From positions 1 to 64,000 of the forward strand of contig NZ_FQVB01000004.1 of NCBI RefSeq assembly GCF_900129305.1: a stretch of DNA of 64,000 bases, written 5' to 3'. The DNA comes from Desulfacinum infernum DSM 9756. Its GTDB lineage: Bacteria; Desulfobacterota; Syntrophobacteria; Syntrophobacterales; DSM-9756. The translations under genes were made by a program, and so were the position numbers. Shown piece by piece: positions 53,177 through 61,367 of this stretch. Every line of letters starts with the position of its first letter. Position 1 is the first letter of the stretch. The notes beneath the pieces were generated by a model. It saw only the letters and a program-made list of their open reading frames with translations, was not told the origin of the DNA and made no database searches.

Positions 53177-54155
53177 GATGACCATGGTTCAGGCACTCAA
53201 CCTGGCGCTCCGCCAGGAGATGGAGCAAGACGACCGCGTGGTGGTGCTGGGAGAAGACGTGGGGCGCGACGGCGGCGTCTTTCGGGTCACGGACGGTTTG
53301 ATCGACCGATTCGGCGAGGACCGGGTGCTGGACACTCCCTTGGCGGAATCGGCCATCGCGGGGATGTCCATCGGCATGGCCGTACACGGGCTTCGCCCGG
53401 TCTGCGAGATCCAGTTTTCCGGCTTTTCGTACCTTAACTTCCACCAGATCGAATGCCACGCTTCGCGCCTCCGGTGGCGCTCCCGGGGCCGATTCACCGT
53501 GCCCATGGTGCTTCGAACGCCCTACGGAGGCGGCGTGCGGGCGCTGGAGCACCATTCCGAAAGCCGTGAGGCCTTCTACGCCCACATGCCGGGCCTCAAG
53601 ATGGTGATCCCTTCGGGGCCGCGAAACGCCCGGGCTCTTTTGGTGAGCGCCATCCGGGACCCGGATCCCGTAATCTTCTTCGAACCTAAGGCGGTCTACA
53701 GGGCGTTTCGCGAAGAAGTTCCCGAAAAGGAGGAGACCTTGCCCATCGGCCGGTCGGAGTTGGTGCGCGAGGGCCGGCACGTGACCCTCATCACCTACGG
53801 CGCCATGGTGCGGCCCACGCTGGAAGCGGCGGCGCAGCTCAGCGAAAAGGACGGCATCGAGGCGGAAGTCATCGACCTGCTCACGCTGGCTCCTCTGGAT
53901 GACACGCTGTTCACGGCATCGGCCCGGAAGACGGGGCGCGTGGTGGTGGTGCACGAGGCGCCCCGCAGCTACGGACCGGGGGCGGAAATCGTGGCGAGGC
54001 TCGTGGAAAAGGCCTTTTATCACCTGGAAGCCCCCGTTCGGCGCCCCACGGGCTACGACTTGATCTTTCCCTTGTTTTCCCGGGAACAGGCCTATCTGCC
54101 CAATGCGGCGAGGATCGCACGCGCGGTGAAGGAAACGCTGGCCGTCGAGGCCTAA
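53169..54155 (+). CDS. pdhB: 2-oxoacid dehydrogenase E1 component, beta subunit
   Basis: A 328-residue subunit completing the E1 heterotetramer. Family segments: ALNLALRQEMEQDDRVVVLGEDVGRDGGVFRVT, DTPLAESAIAGMSIGMA, and RTPYGGGVRALEHHSES with the cofactor-region His residues. The C-terminal transketolase domain is present (ARKTGRVVVVHEAPRSYGPG). It overlaps E1 alpha and is followed 17 bp later by E2. Confidence 0.95.
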   Translation: MPKMTMVQALNLALRQEMEQDDRVVVLGEDVGRDGGVFRVTDGLIDRFGEDRVLDTPLAESAIAGMSIGMAVHGLRPVCEIQFSGFSYLNFHQIECHASRLRWRSRGRFTVPMVLRTPYGGGVRALEHHSESREAFYAHMPGLKMVIPSGPRNARALLVSAIRDPDPVIFFEPKAVYRAFREEVPEKEETLPIGRSELVREGRHVTLITYGAMVRPTLEAAAQLSEKDGIEAEVIDLLTLAPLDDTLFTASARKTGRVVVVHEAPRSYGPGAEIVARLVEKAFYHLEAPVRRPTGYDLIFPLFSREQAYLPNAARIARAVKETLAVEA

Positions 54156-54172
54156 GGGGGAGGAGCGAAGCG

Positions 54173-55465
54173 ATGGGACGGACCTTTCGGCTTCCGGATT
54201 TGGGTGAAGGCATTCATGAGGGGGAAATCATCGACGTGCTGGTTTCCGTGGGCGAGACCGTCACGGAGGGCCAGGTGATTCTCATCGTGGAAACGGACAA
54301 GGCCGCGGTGGAGATTCCATCTCCCTTTACCGGCGTTGTGGAAGCGGTCCATGTAAAGGCCGGGCAGGTGGTGCACGTGGGGGATCCGCTGCTCGCGGTG
54401 GCGGGGGAGGAAGAAGAACGGGAAGCGAAGCCGGAAAGAAGGGCGGAGGCGACAGCGCCGGAACCGGCTCCGGAAAAAGCGGAAAAAGAGGAAGGGGTCC
54501 CGCGGGAGGCGGAACTTCCGGTGGCGGCGTCTCCGAGCACGCGCAAGCTGGCACGCCAACTGGGGGTGGATCTGCGAGCGGTGAAGGGAACGGGACCCGA
54601 GGGAAGGGTGACGGCCGAGGACGTGCGTCGGGCGGCGGATCGGGCGAAGGCGCCCGCCGCGCCGGTTGAGCCGTCAGCCGCCCGGGAGCCCTCCCCGGCC
54701 GAAAGGGAGGGTGTGGAGCCGGGGGCCGGCGCGGCCCGGGAGCTCCGCCCCTCGGAGGTCCGGGAAAGGGTGCCCCTCAAGTCGGTTCGCCGCTCCATCG
54801 CCAGGCGCATGGCTCTTTCCTGGAAGATTCCCCACGTTTCCCACCATGACCTGGCGGACATCACCGACCTGGAAAGGCTTCGCCGCGAGGTGCTCGAGTC
54901 CCCGGCCCTGGAGGGCGTGCATCTCACCCTCACGGCCTTTCTCGTGAAGGCGGCGGGGGCCGCTCTCCGGAAATTTCCCTCTTTCAACGCCTCGCTGGAC
55001 GAAGAGGCGGAAGAGATCCTTATCTACCGGTCCATCCATGTGGGTGTGGCCATGGACACCCCGAGGGGCCTGGTGGTGCCGGTGATCCGCGATGTGGAGG
55101 GAAAAAGCCTTCGGGAGGTGGCCGAGGAGTTGGAGGAGCTGGGCGGAAAGGCGCAGGAGGCCCGCCTGAGCCCCGCAGATATCCGGGACGGGACCTTCAC
55201 GGTCACAAACATCGGGTCGTTGGGCGGCCGGGGGTTCACCCCGCTCATCCACCCGCCCCAGGTGGCCATCCTGGGTGCCGGCCGTGCCTCGCTGGAACCG
55301 GTGGTGAAGGGAACCCTGGAAGACCATCGGATGGAGGTCCGGCTGATGCTTCCCCTGGTGCTGGCCTTCGACCACCGCGTGGTGGATGGAGCCGACGGCG
55401 CCCGTTTTCTCAACCACTTGAAGGCGCTCCTGGAAGATCCCAAGCTGCTCTTGGTATCCATGTGA
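54173..55465 (+). CDS. pdhC: 2-oxoacid dehydrogenase E2 component (dihydrolipoyl acyltransferase)
   Basis: A 430-residue core protein. One lipoyl domain at residues 1-80 carries the lipoylated Lys in VETDKAAVEIPSP. An E/A/P-rich linker leads to a peripheral subunit-binding domain (STRKLARQLGVDLRAVKGTGPEGRV, about 122-150), a second linker, and the catalytic domain (about 200-430) with the active-site FDHRVVDGADGA. All parts are intact. Confidence 0.95.
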   Translation: MGRTFRLPDLGEGIHEGEIIDVLVSVGETVTEGQVILIVETDKAAVEIPSPFTGVVEAVHVKAGQVVHVGDPLLAVAGEEEEREAKPERRAEATAPEPAPEKAEKEEGVPREAELPVAASPSTRKLARQLGVDLRAVKGTGPEGRVTAEDVRRAADRAKAPAAPVEPSAAREPSPAEREGVEPGAGAARELRPSEVRERVPLKSVRRSIARRMALSWKIPHVSHHDLADITDLERLRREVLESPALEGVHLTLTAFLVKAAGAALRKFPSFNASLDEEAEEILIYRSIHVGVAMDTPRGLVVPVIRDVEGKSLREVAEELEELGGKAQEARLSPADIRDGTFTVTNIGSLGGRGFTPLIHPPQVAILGAGRASLEPVVKGTLEDHRMEVRLMLPLVLAFDHRVVDGADGARFLNHLKALLEDPKLLLVSM

Positions 55466-55674
55466 GGAACGTGGGGAGAGACGAGGATTATCTGCGAGAA
55501 GGGCTCGGCGGCTCAAGATGCCTGGGGACTTCCGTTGTCTTCGTAACGGGAAGGGGCCATCGCGGCGAAGCCCGCTCCAGTAAAGGACCGAAAGCACTGT
55601 TCTTTCACATTATCCCTCATCACGGACGGCCCGCGACAACGAAGGATGAAACGCACCTTCGGAAAGCAGGTCGC

Positions 55675-55706
55675 CGTAGGGGCGAATGATTATTCGCCCC
55701 TACGGG
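55675..55706. repeat. Perfect palindrome GTAGGGGCGAAT..ATTCGCCCCTAC
   Basis: A 12-bp perfect stem with a loop of about four bases. Related hairpins lie at about 35553-35582 (GTGGGGCGA..TCGCCCC) and 38326-38349, so it is a dispersed repeat type in this genome. Confidence 0.65.
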
Positions 55707-55805
55707 CCGTGCGCACGAACAGGACAAGGTCGCGTTGCAGATCAATCGGATGCGCGAGACCTCTATGGGCTCACGCCAAGCCGCCAAAGCCCTATTTTTT
55801 CACAT

Positions 55806-55849
55806 GTCCATTTTCGTCCGTTGGTGTTCATTCGCGGTTCTCTTTCATG
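55806..55849 (+). repeat. Dispersed intergenic repeat, copy D
   Basis: TCCATTTTCGTCCGTTGGTG then TTCATTCGCGGTTCTCTTTCA. Same order of elements as copies B and C. Confidence 0.7.
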
Positions 55850-55912
55850 TCCATCATCGGTGAACGGAACAGGCCGGATGCGCGCTGCGCGTAGGAAGGA
55901 GGAGAGAATTTC

Positions 55913-57337
55913 ATGGTCATGGGGGAGTTGACGCAGGAAACCGAAGTGGCCGTCATCGGAGGAGGTCCGGGCGGGTACGCCGCGGCCTTTCGGGCGGCGG
56001 ATTTGGGCCTGGAGGTGACCCTGATCGAAGCCGAAGCCCGGCTGGGCGGAACGTGCCTCCTTCGCGGGTGCATCCCGTCCAAGGCCCTGCTGCAGACGGC
56101 GGAGATCGTCTGGGACGCGCTCCACGCGTCGGAACGCGGTGTGGACTTTCGGCCGCCGCAAGTGGATCTCCACAAGCTGAGGAGTTGGAAGGAGTCCGTT
56201 GTGGACAAGCTGTGCGGCGGCCTTTCCAAGCTGGCGCAGCGGCGGGGCGTCCAGGTGCTCAAGGCCCGGGCGGTTTTTGAAGACGAGCGCACCCTGCGCC
56301 TGGACGGATCGGACGTCACCCATCTTAAGTTCCGCCATGCCGTGGTGGCCACCGGGTCGGAGCCGGCGGCCCTTCCAGACGCTGCCTTTCGGGTGGGCGG
56401 GCGCATCATGGATTCCTCGGCGGCGCTGGACCTGGACGACCTGCCGCAGCGGCTGCTGGTCATCGGCGGCGGCTACATCGGGCTGGAGCTGGGAAGCGCC
56501 TATGCCGTCCTGGGGAGCCGGGTGACCCTCGTTCACCGGGGAGAAAGGCTTCTGGGCGGCGTGGATCCGGACCTCACGCGCCCTCTCGAAAAGCGGCTCG
56601 CCCAGGTGTTCGAAAAGATCCACCTGCAAAGCGAGGCGACGGAGATCAGCGAAGAAGAGGACGGTGTGGCCGTGACGCTTCGGACGCCGGATGGCCCGGT
56701 TCAAGACCGCTTCCACAAGGTCCTGGTGGCGGTGGGACGAAGGCCGCGAAGCGCCGGGCTGGGGTTGGAGGCCGCAGGCGTTCGGATCGGTGCCAGGGGA
56801 TACATCGAAACCGATGAACAATGCCGCACATCGGTTCCCACCATCTTTGCCGTGGGGGATGTGGCGGGGGATCCCATGCTGGCCCACAAGGCCATGCGGG
56901 AAGGAAAGGTGGCCGCGGAAGCCATCGCCGGACTGCCGTCGGCCTACGACGTCCGGGCCGTTCCGGCCGTGGTCTACACGGACCCGCAGGTGGCCTGGGC
57001 GGGATTGACGGAGACGGAGGCCAGGCAGAAGGGCCTTCGGGTCAAGGTGGCACGCTTTCCGTGGGGGGCTTCCGGCCGGGCGCTCACCATGGAAGCCGCC
57101 GAAGGCCTGACCAAGATGGTCCTGGACCCGGATTCGGGAAGGGTCCTGGGCATGGGGATCGTGGGTCGAGGCGCCGAAACCCTCATCGCCGAAGGGGTGC
57201 TGGCCATCGAAATGGCGGCCACGGCCGAGGACGTGGCACTGTCGATCCACGCCCATCCCACGCTGTCGGAAACGGAAGGGGAAGCCGCCGAGGTCTTTCT
57301 GGGCAGCGCCACGCATCTTTTTGTACCCGGTCCATAG
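55913..57337 (+). CDS. lpdA: Dihydrolipoamide dehydrogenase (E3)
   Basis: A 474-residue flavoprotein that reoxidises dihydrolipoamide of the E2 component with NAD. FAD motif VIGGGPGGYAAAFRA (about residue 14), redox Cys pair in GGTCLLRGCIPSKAL, NAD motif VIGGGYIGLELGSA, FAD segment FAVGDVAGDPMLAHKA, and the catalytic His-Glu in HAHPTLSETEGEA. Two start codons (55913, 55919) are possible. It lies 447 bp after E2 on the same strand and overlaps no other gene; wrbA follows 9 bp later. Confidence 0.95.
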   Translation: MVMGELTQETEVAVIGGGPGGYAAAFRAADLGLEVTLIEAEARLGGTCLLRGCIPSKALLQTAEIVWDALHASERGVDFRPPQVDLHKLRSWKESVVDKLCGGLSKLAQRRGVQVLKARAVFEDERTLRLDGSDVTHLKFRHAVVATGSEPAALPDAAFRVGGRIMDSSAALDLDDLPQRLLVIGGGYIGLELGSAYAVLGSRVTLVHRGERLLGGVDPDLTRPLEKRLAQVFEKIHLQSEATEISEEEDGVAVTLRTPDGPVQDRFHKVLVAVGRRPRSAGLGLEAAGVRIGARGYIETDEQCRTSVPTIFAVGDVAGDPMLAHKAMREGKVAAEAIAGLPSAYDVRAVPAVVYTDPQVAWAGLTETEARQKGLRVKVARFPWGASGRALTMEAAEGLTKMVLDPDSGRVLGMGIVGRGAETLIAEGVLAIEMAATAEDVALSIHAHPTLSETEGEAAEVFLGSATHLFVPGP

Positions 57338-57346
57338 GAGGAGAAG

Positions 57347-57967
57347 ATGGAGACAAGGATTCTCGTGGTCTACTATTCGCTCTACGGCCATGTGTATCAG
57401 ATGGCGGAAGCCGCCGCGGAGGGGGCTCGACGTGTTCCCGATACCGAAGTGCTGATCCGGAGGGTGCCGGAAACGCTTCCCCCGGAGGTGATCGAAAAGA
57501 TGGGGGCCGTGGAGAGTCTGCGCCGCCAGGAGCACGTGCCGGTGTGCACGGTGGAGGAACTGGCGGAGGCGGACGGGATCATCTTCGGAACCCCCACGCG
57601 GTTCGGCAACATGTGCGGCCAGATGCGCCAGTTTCTGGATTCCACCGGCGGACTGTGGGCCCGGGGTGCCCTGGTGGGCAAGGTGGGCAGCGTCCTGGCC
57701 AGTTCCAACACCCAGCACGGCGGGCAGGAAGCCACCATCCTGACGTTCCACGTAACCCTCCTTCACCACGGCATGGTGGTGGTGGGACTTCCCTACACGT
57801 TCGCAGGGCAGATGACGGACGAGGAGGTTTCCGGATGTTCGCCGTACGGGGCTTCCACCGTCGCGGGCCGTGAAGGCCGTCGTCTTCCCAGCTCCAACGA
57901 GCTGGAAGGGGCCCGGTTCCAAGGCGAACACGTGGCCCGAATCGCCGCCAAGCTCAAAGCCCGTTAA
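57347..57967 (+). CDS. wrbA: NAD(P)H:quinone oxidoreductase, WrbA type
   Basis: A 206-residue flavodoxin-like FMN protein. The phosphate loop is [14 protein letters not shown], followed by [18 protein letters not shown] and [13 protein letters not shown], all characteristic of WrbA, which reduces quinones by two electrons. Close behind lpdA (9 bp), so cotranscribed; it may protect the complex and the quinone pool from oxidative stress. Confidence 0.95.
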   Translation: METRILVVYYSLYGHVYQMAEAAAEGARRVPDTEVLIRRVPETLPPEVIEKMGAVESLRRQEHVPVCTVEELAEADGIIFGTPTRFGNMCGQMRQFLDSTGGLWARGALVGKVGSVLASSNTQHGGQEATILTFHVTLLHHGMVVVGLPYTFAGQMTDEEVSGCSPYGASTVAGREGRRLPSSNELEGARFQGEHVARIAAKLKAR

Positions 57968-58176
57968 CGAGGATCGGAGCGACCTCTTATCTTCATGGGC
58001 GCTTCTTGACGTTCGCTGGCGTTTTCTCTCTCATGAACCCTCTGTGGGAGCGGGGCGGGGTCTATCCCCCCGCTCATCCCGCTGGGGTGAGAAAACCCGA
58101 CGGAGAGAACGCTCCATTTCAGGACAGGGAAGGTCCCCGGCGGATCCTGTGCCGATGGGGGAAGGGAGGAGACGAC

Positions 58177-59793
58177 ATGGCGCGGAAAGGAGGGTCCTTG
58201 CCCAAGGATGTGGCGGAACATCTGAAAAACCTTTTCGACAAGCTGCCGTACGAGGTGGCCATCCATGCCTTTTCCGATAGGAGGCATCCCGAGATGCGGG
58301 AGGCCGTGGAGACCTTCGTCTCCATGTTCAAGGACCTGTCCCGCAAGGTTCGAGTGATGCACCGGGACGTGGCCGACCCCGAAGCGGCCCACTTTCATGT
58401 GGATCGCACCCCCATGCTCCTTTTCTGCCCGGATCGCTACCGGGTCCGCTATCTGGGGCTGCCTCTGGGGGAGGAAGGCCGAACGCTGGTGGAGACCATC
58501 CTCCACATGGGTACCGCCACCGACGGATTGAGCGACCAGTCCCGGAAGGTTCTCTCCCGGCTGGAAGGAGAGCGACGGATCAAGGTGTTTGTGAGCGCCA
58601 CCTGCCCCTACTGCCCTCAGCAGGCGGTCAATGCCGTCAAGGCCGCGGTGGCTCGGCCTCAGGCCGTTTCCGTGGATATCGTGGATATCGAGTTCAACCC
58701 CGATTTGGCCGATGCCTATGAGGCCTTCAGCGTGCCGCAGGTGGTGGCCAACGAGGTGCTTATCGCCCAGGGGGCCCAGCCGGAGGAGCTCTTCATGGCT
58801 TCTCTGGTGAAGCTGGAACCCCAGACCATCTTCATCCCGGACAGCGACGCGGAAGAAGTGGAAACGGACCTCGTCATCGTGGGCGGAGGTCCCGCCGGTT
58901 TGACGGCGGGCATTTACGCCGTGCGCAGCGGGCTGCGCGCCGCCGTGGTGGAGCGCGGCAACCTGGGAGGTCAGGTGGCCACGACCCCCATGGTGGAAAA
59001 CTATCCGGGGTTGAGCCGCGTGCCCGGGAAAACGCTGGTGGACATCATGGTGTCCCACGCGCTGGAATACGTGGAAATCTTTCCCAATGAAGAAGTGGTG
59101 GAAGTGCGTCCCAACGGACGGCTGGAAGTGGTCACCACCAGGCGGCGGTTCACGGCCCGCGCGGTGCTTCTCGCCACGGGGGCCTCCTATCGCCGGCTGG
59201 GAGTGCCGGGGGAAGACCGGCTGGCGGGTCGCGGAGTGAGCTACTGCAGCACCTGCGACGGACCGCTCTACCGGGGCAAAAAGGCCGTGGTGGTGGGGGG
59301 CGGCAACAGCGCCGTGACGGAAGCGTTGCATCTGCATCACATCGGGGTGGAGGTGGCCTTGGTGCACCGGCGCGATTCCTTGCGCGCCCAGGAACATCTG
59401 GTGAAGGCGCTGGAAGGTGCCGAAATCCCGGTTCTTTGGAACACGGAGGTGCAGGAAATCGTGGGCGGGCGCTTCGTGGAAGCCGTGCTCCTTAAGAACA
59501 ACAAGACCGGAGAAACCTTTACCCGCGAAACGGACGCCGTCTTTGTGGCCATCGGCTACGTGGCGGAAACCACCCTGGCCAAAAAGCTGGGCCTCCCGCT
59601 CACCCCCGACGGGTTCGTTCGGCACGACGGGTCGCACCGAACCGCCATTCCGGGCGTCTACACGGCGGGAGACGTGGAGGGGGGCTACCGGCAGATCGTG
59701 ACGGCCACGGCAGCCGGGGCGGCGGCAGCCATGACCATCTTCGAAGATCTTTCGAACCCCTATTGGACGCGGGAGCACTCCGCGGCGGGATAG
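58177..59793 (+). CDS. Glutaredoxin-like / thioredoxin reductase fusion (AhpF-like)
   Basis: A 538-residue protein. Residues 1-215 form a tandem thioredoxin-fold domain like the protein disulfide oxidoreductases of thermophiles, with one CPYC active site (VSATCPYCPQQAVNAV, about residue 147) in the second half only. Residues about 225-538 are a thioredoxin reductase: FAD motif IVGGGPAGLTAG, NADPH motif VVGGGNSAVTEAL, redox pair YCSTCDGPLY, and the terminal GDVEGGYRQIVTA. The order is like AhpF, but no ahpC is adjacent. The ATG at 58177 follows GGGAGGAG. Confidence 0.9.
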   Translation: MARKGGSLPKDVAEHLKNLFDKLPYEVAIHAFSDRRHPEMREAVETFVSMFKDLSRKVRVMHRDVADPEAAHFHVDRTPMLLFCPDRYRVRYLGLPLGEEGRTLVETILHMGTATDGLSDQSRKVLSRLEGERRIKVFVSATCPYCPQQAVNAVKAAVARPQAVSVDIVDIEFNPDLADAYEAFSVPQVVANEVLIAQGAQPEELFMASLVKLEPQTIFIPDSDAEEVETDLVIVGGGPAGLTAGIYAVRSGLRAAVVERGNLGGQVATTPMVENYPGLSRVPGKTLVDIMVSHALEYVEIFPNEEVVEVRPNGRLEVVTTRRRFTARAVLLATGASYRRLGVPGEDRLAGRGVSYCSTCDGPLYRGKKAVVVGGGNSAVTEALHLHHIGVEVALVHRRDSLRAQEHLVKALEGAEIPVLWNTEVQEIVGGRFVEAVLLKNNKTGETFTRETDAVFVAIGYVAETTLAKKLGLPLTPDGFVRHDGSHRTAIPGVYTAGDVEGGYRQIVTATAAGAAAAMTIFEDLSNPYWTREHSAAG

Positions 59794-59915
59794 GGGACGC
59801 GGGGCCGGACGAGCCGCCGAGCGGAATGTTGCACGCCTCAGGGCGCAGAGCCGTATGAACGGTGAGACTTGAACACGGTGAGCCAATGCCTTTAGGAAAC
59901 GGTCTTGGCGTGTGA

Positions 59916-59935
59916 GGGCGGTTCCCGGACCGCCC
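59916..59935. terminator. GC-rich hairpin between convergent genes
   Basis: GGGCGGT-TCCCGG-ACCGCCC, 7-bp stem, between the thioredoxin reductase fusion and the convergent universal stress gene. There is no strong U-tract. Confidence 0.45.
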
Positions 59936-60004
59936 CCACATGCATGCCGGAAATGGGGTTGCAGGCGCGGGAGGACGCTGTCGCCCCTGTAAACCGCCGG
60001 GCGA

Positions 60005-60463
60005 TCAGGAACCGTCGCCTCCGCTGCTGGGCCGAACCACGAGAACCGGCACCTTGGCGTTCTTCACCACCCTCTCGGCCACGCTGCCGAAGGGGAAGTG
60101 GCCCTTGAGACCATGGCTCGTCAGCACCACCAGATCAATGCCTTTGTTTTCAACGGTCTCGAGAATCTTTTTGGCGGGATCGCCGCCTTCCACGAGCCGC
60201 TCAAAACGCGGACACCCCTGGAGACGCTCCCTGCAGATCCTGTCGAGGCGCTCCGTGGCCTCCCGTACGATCCACTTGTGAAACTCTTCCAAGTGCTTCC
60301 TGCCCCACTCCCCGTACCACGGCTCATGACCGCTCATGTCCTCGACCACGTAGAGCAAGACCACTTCCGCACCGTACTTTGCGGATAGATCCAAAACATA
60401 GTCCAGAGCCGCTGCGGAGCTCTTGGACAAATCCGTGGGCCATAAGATTTTGGAGACTTTCAT
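60005..60463 (-). CDS. Universal stress protein (UspA family)
   Basis: A 152-residue single-domain Usp. The N-terminus KVSKILWPTDLSKSSAAALDYVL and the ATP-binding motif near the C-terminus (VLTSHGLKGHFPFGSVAERVVKNAKVPVLVV) are both clear; the G-x2-G-x9-GS pattern of ATP binders is nearly complete. Start at 60463 follows AAAGGAGGG. Confidence 0.93.
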   Translation of the reverse strand: MKVSKILWPTDLSKSSAAALDYVLDLSAKYGAEVVLLYVVEDMSGHEPWYGEWGRKHLEEFHKWIVREATERLDRICRERLQGCPRFERLVEGGDPAKKILETVENKGIDLVVLTSHGLKGHFPFGSVAERVVKNAKVPVLVVRPSSGGDGS

Positions 60464-60585
60464 GATGGGCCCTCCTTTTCGCTCGATGGGTTTTACTTAA
60501 CGCTAATGCACTCGGAAGGGATGCACAAGCAGGGACCGCTTTGGTGATTCGGGCACCCCAATCCGCAACTTCGGAGGTCGGCAAG

Positions 60586-61239
60586 ATGGTCCGGAAGTCC
60601 AAAAGGAGAAACACCAGGCATGGGGAAGGTCAAGGGGCTCACCCCTTGCCGAGGCCCCGACCAGAGGCTCGGGAACGGGCGCTGGAAGTGGTGTTGAAAG
60701 CCGATACGGCGGGTACGTGTGAGGCGGTCAAAGGTCTATTGGAACGTTTGTCAAAAGCGGGTCGGGAGGTGAGGGTGATCCGAAGCGCGCCCGGCGAGGT
60801 CACCAAGAACGACGTGCTCCTGGCCGCTACGGCGGGGAAGCTGGTCGTGGGTTTTCAAGTTGGAGTTTCTCCGAAGGTGGAAGAAGCGGCGCGCACCATG
60901 GGGGTCGAAATACTGACCTCGGATGTGGTTCACGAGCTGGAAGCCGCCGTCTTAAAGCGAGTTCAGAGCCCAAGGAAAAAGGATGCAGGGGAAGAAGACC
61001 TGGTGGGACAGGGCAGGATCATCGGCTGCGAGATCACCCAGGGGCGTTTCGTGGTGGGACGGCCGTTTCGGGTTATCTCGGCCATGGGCCCTGTATATGA
61101 AGGGATGATTCAATCCATGCAGATGGACCGGCGCCCGGTGCAGGAAGCAGGGGTTGGAGCTCAAGTGGGGATCAAGATCGCCGACTGGAACAGGGCCAGA
61201 GAGGGTGACCTGGTGGAAGTCTTCACAAGAAGGCGTTAG
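60586..61239 (+). CDS. Stand-alone IF-2 C-terminal-like protein
   Basis: A 217-residue protein resembling domains III and IV of translation initiation factor IF-2, without the GTPase part. After a basic N-terminal tail (KSKRRNTRHGEG), the segment from LEVVLKADTAGTCEAVKGLLERL to VRVIRSAPGEVTKNDVLLAATAGKLVVGFQV matches the IF-2 alpha/beta domain III. The end (GRIIGCEITQGRFVVGRPFRV, DWNRAREGDLVEVF) matches the beta-barrel that in IF-2 binds fMet-tRNA. The ATG at 60586 is eight bases after GGAGG. Role unknown; it could regulate initiation or bind tRNA under stress. Confidence 0.8.
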   Translation: MVRKSKRRNTRHGEGQGAHPLPRPRPEARERALEVVLKADTAGTCEAVKGLLERLSKAGREVRVIRSAPGEVTKNDVLLAATAGKLVVGFQVGVSPKVEEAARTMGVEILTSDVVHELEAAVLKRVQSPRKKDAGEEDLVGQGRIIGCEITQGRFVVGRPFRVISAMGPVYEGMIQSMQMDRRPVQEAGVGAQVGIKIADWNRAREGDLVEVFTRRR

Positions 61240-61367
61240 CTCCTGCCTCCACGTAGAAAAAGCTCCCCGGCCACCGGGTTGACTCCAGAGGCCCGAGCGA
61301 CCATCCGAAGCCCACAACACTTAAGGATGCGGGTGCCGGCGTCCCGCGCCGGCTAACGGGAAGAGGA

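Larger units (their letters stand above)
55466..55912. other. Intergenic region between E2 and E3 with repeats
   Basis: No gene. It holds the perfect hairpin at 55675-55706 and dispersed repeat copy D at 55806-55849. A ribosome-binding site AGGAAGGAGGAG precedes the E3 start. Confidence 0.5.

Noticed and set aside
55763-57931. 722-codon open frame on the minus strand
   Set aside because: Antisense shadow of lpdA and wrbA; low-complexity translation, while both plus-strand genes have complete motifs.
57964-59886. 640-codon open frame on the minus strand
   Set aside because: Antisense shadow of the glutaredoxin-like/thioredoxin reductase fusion.
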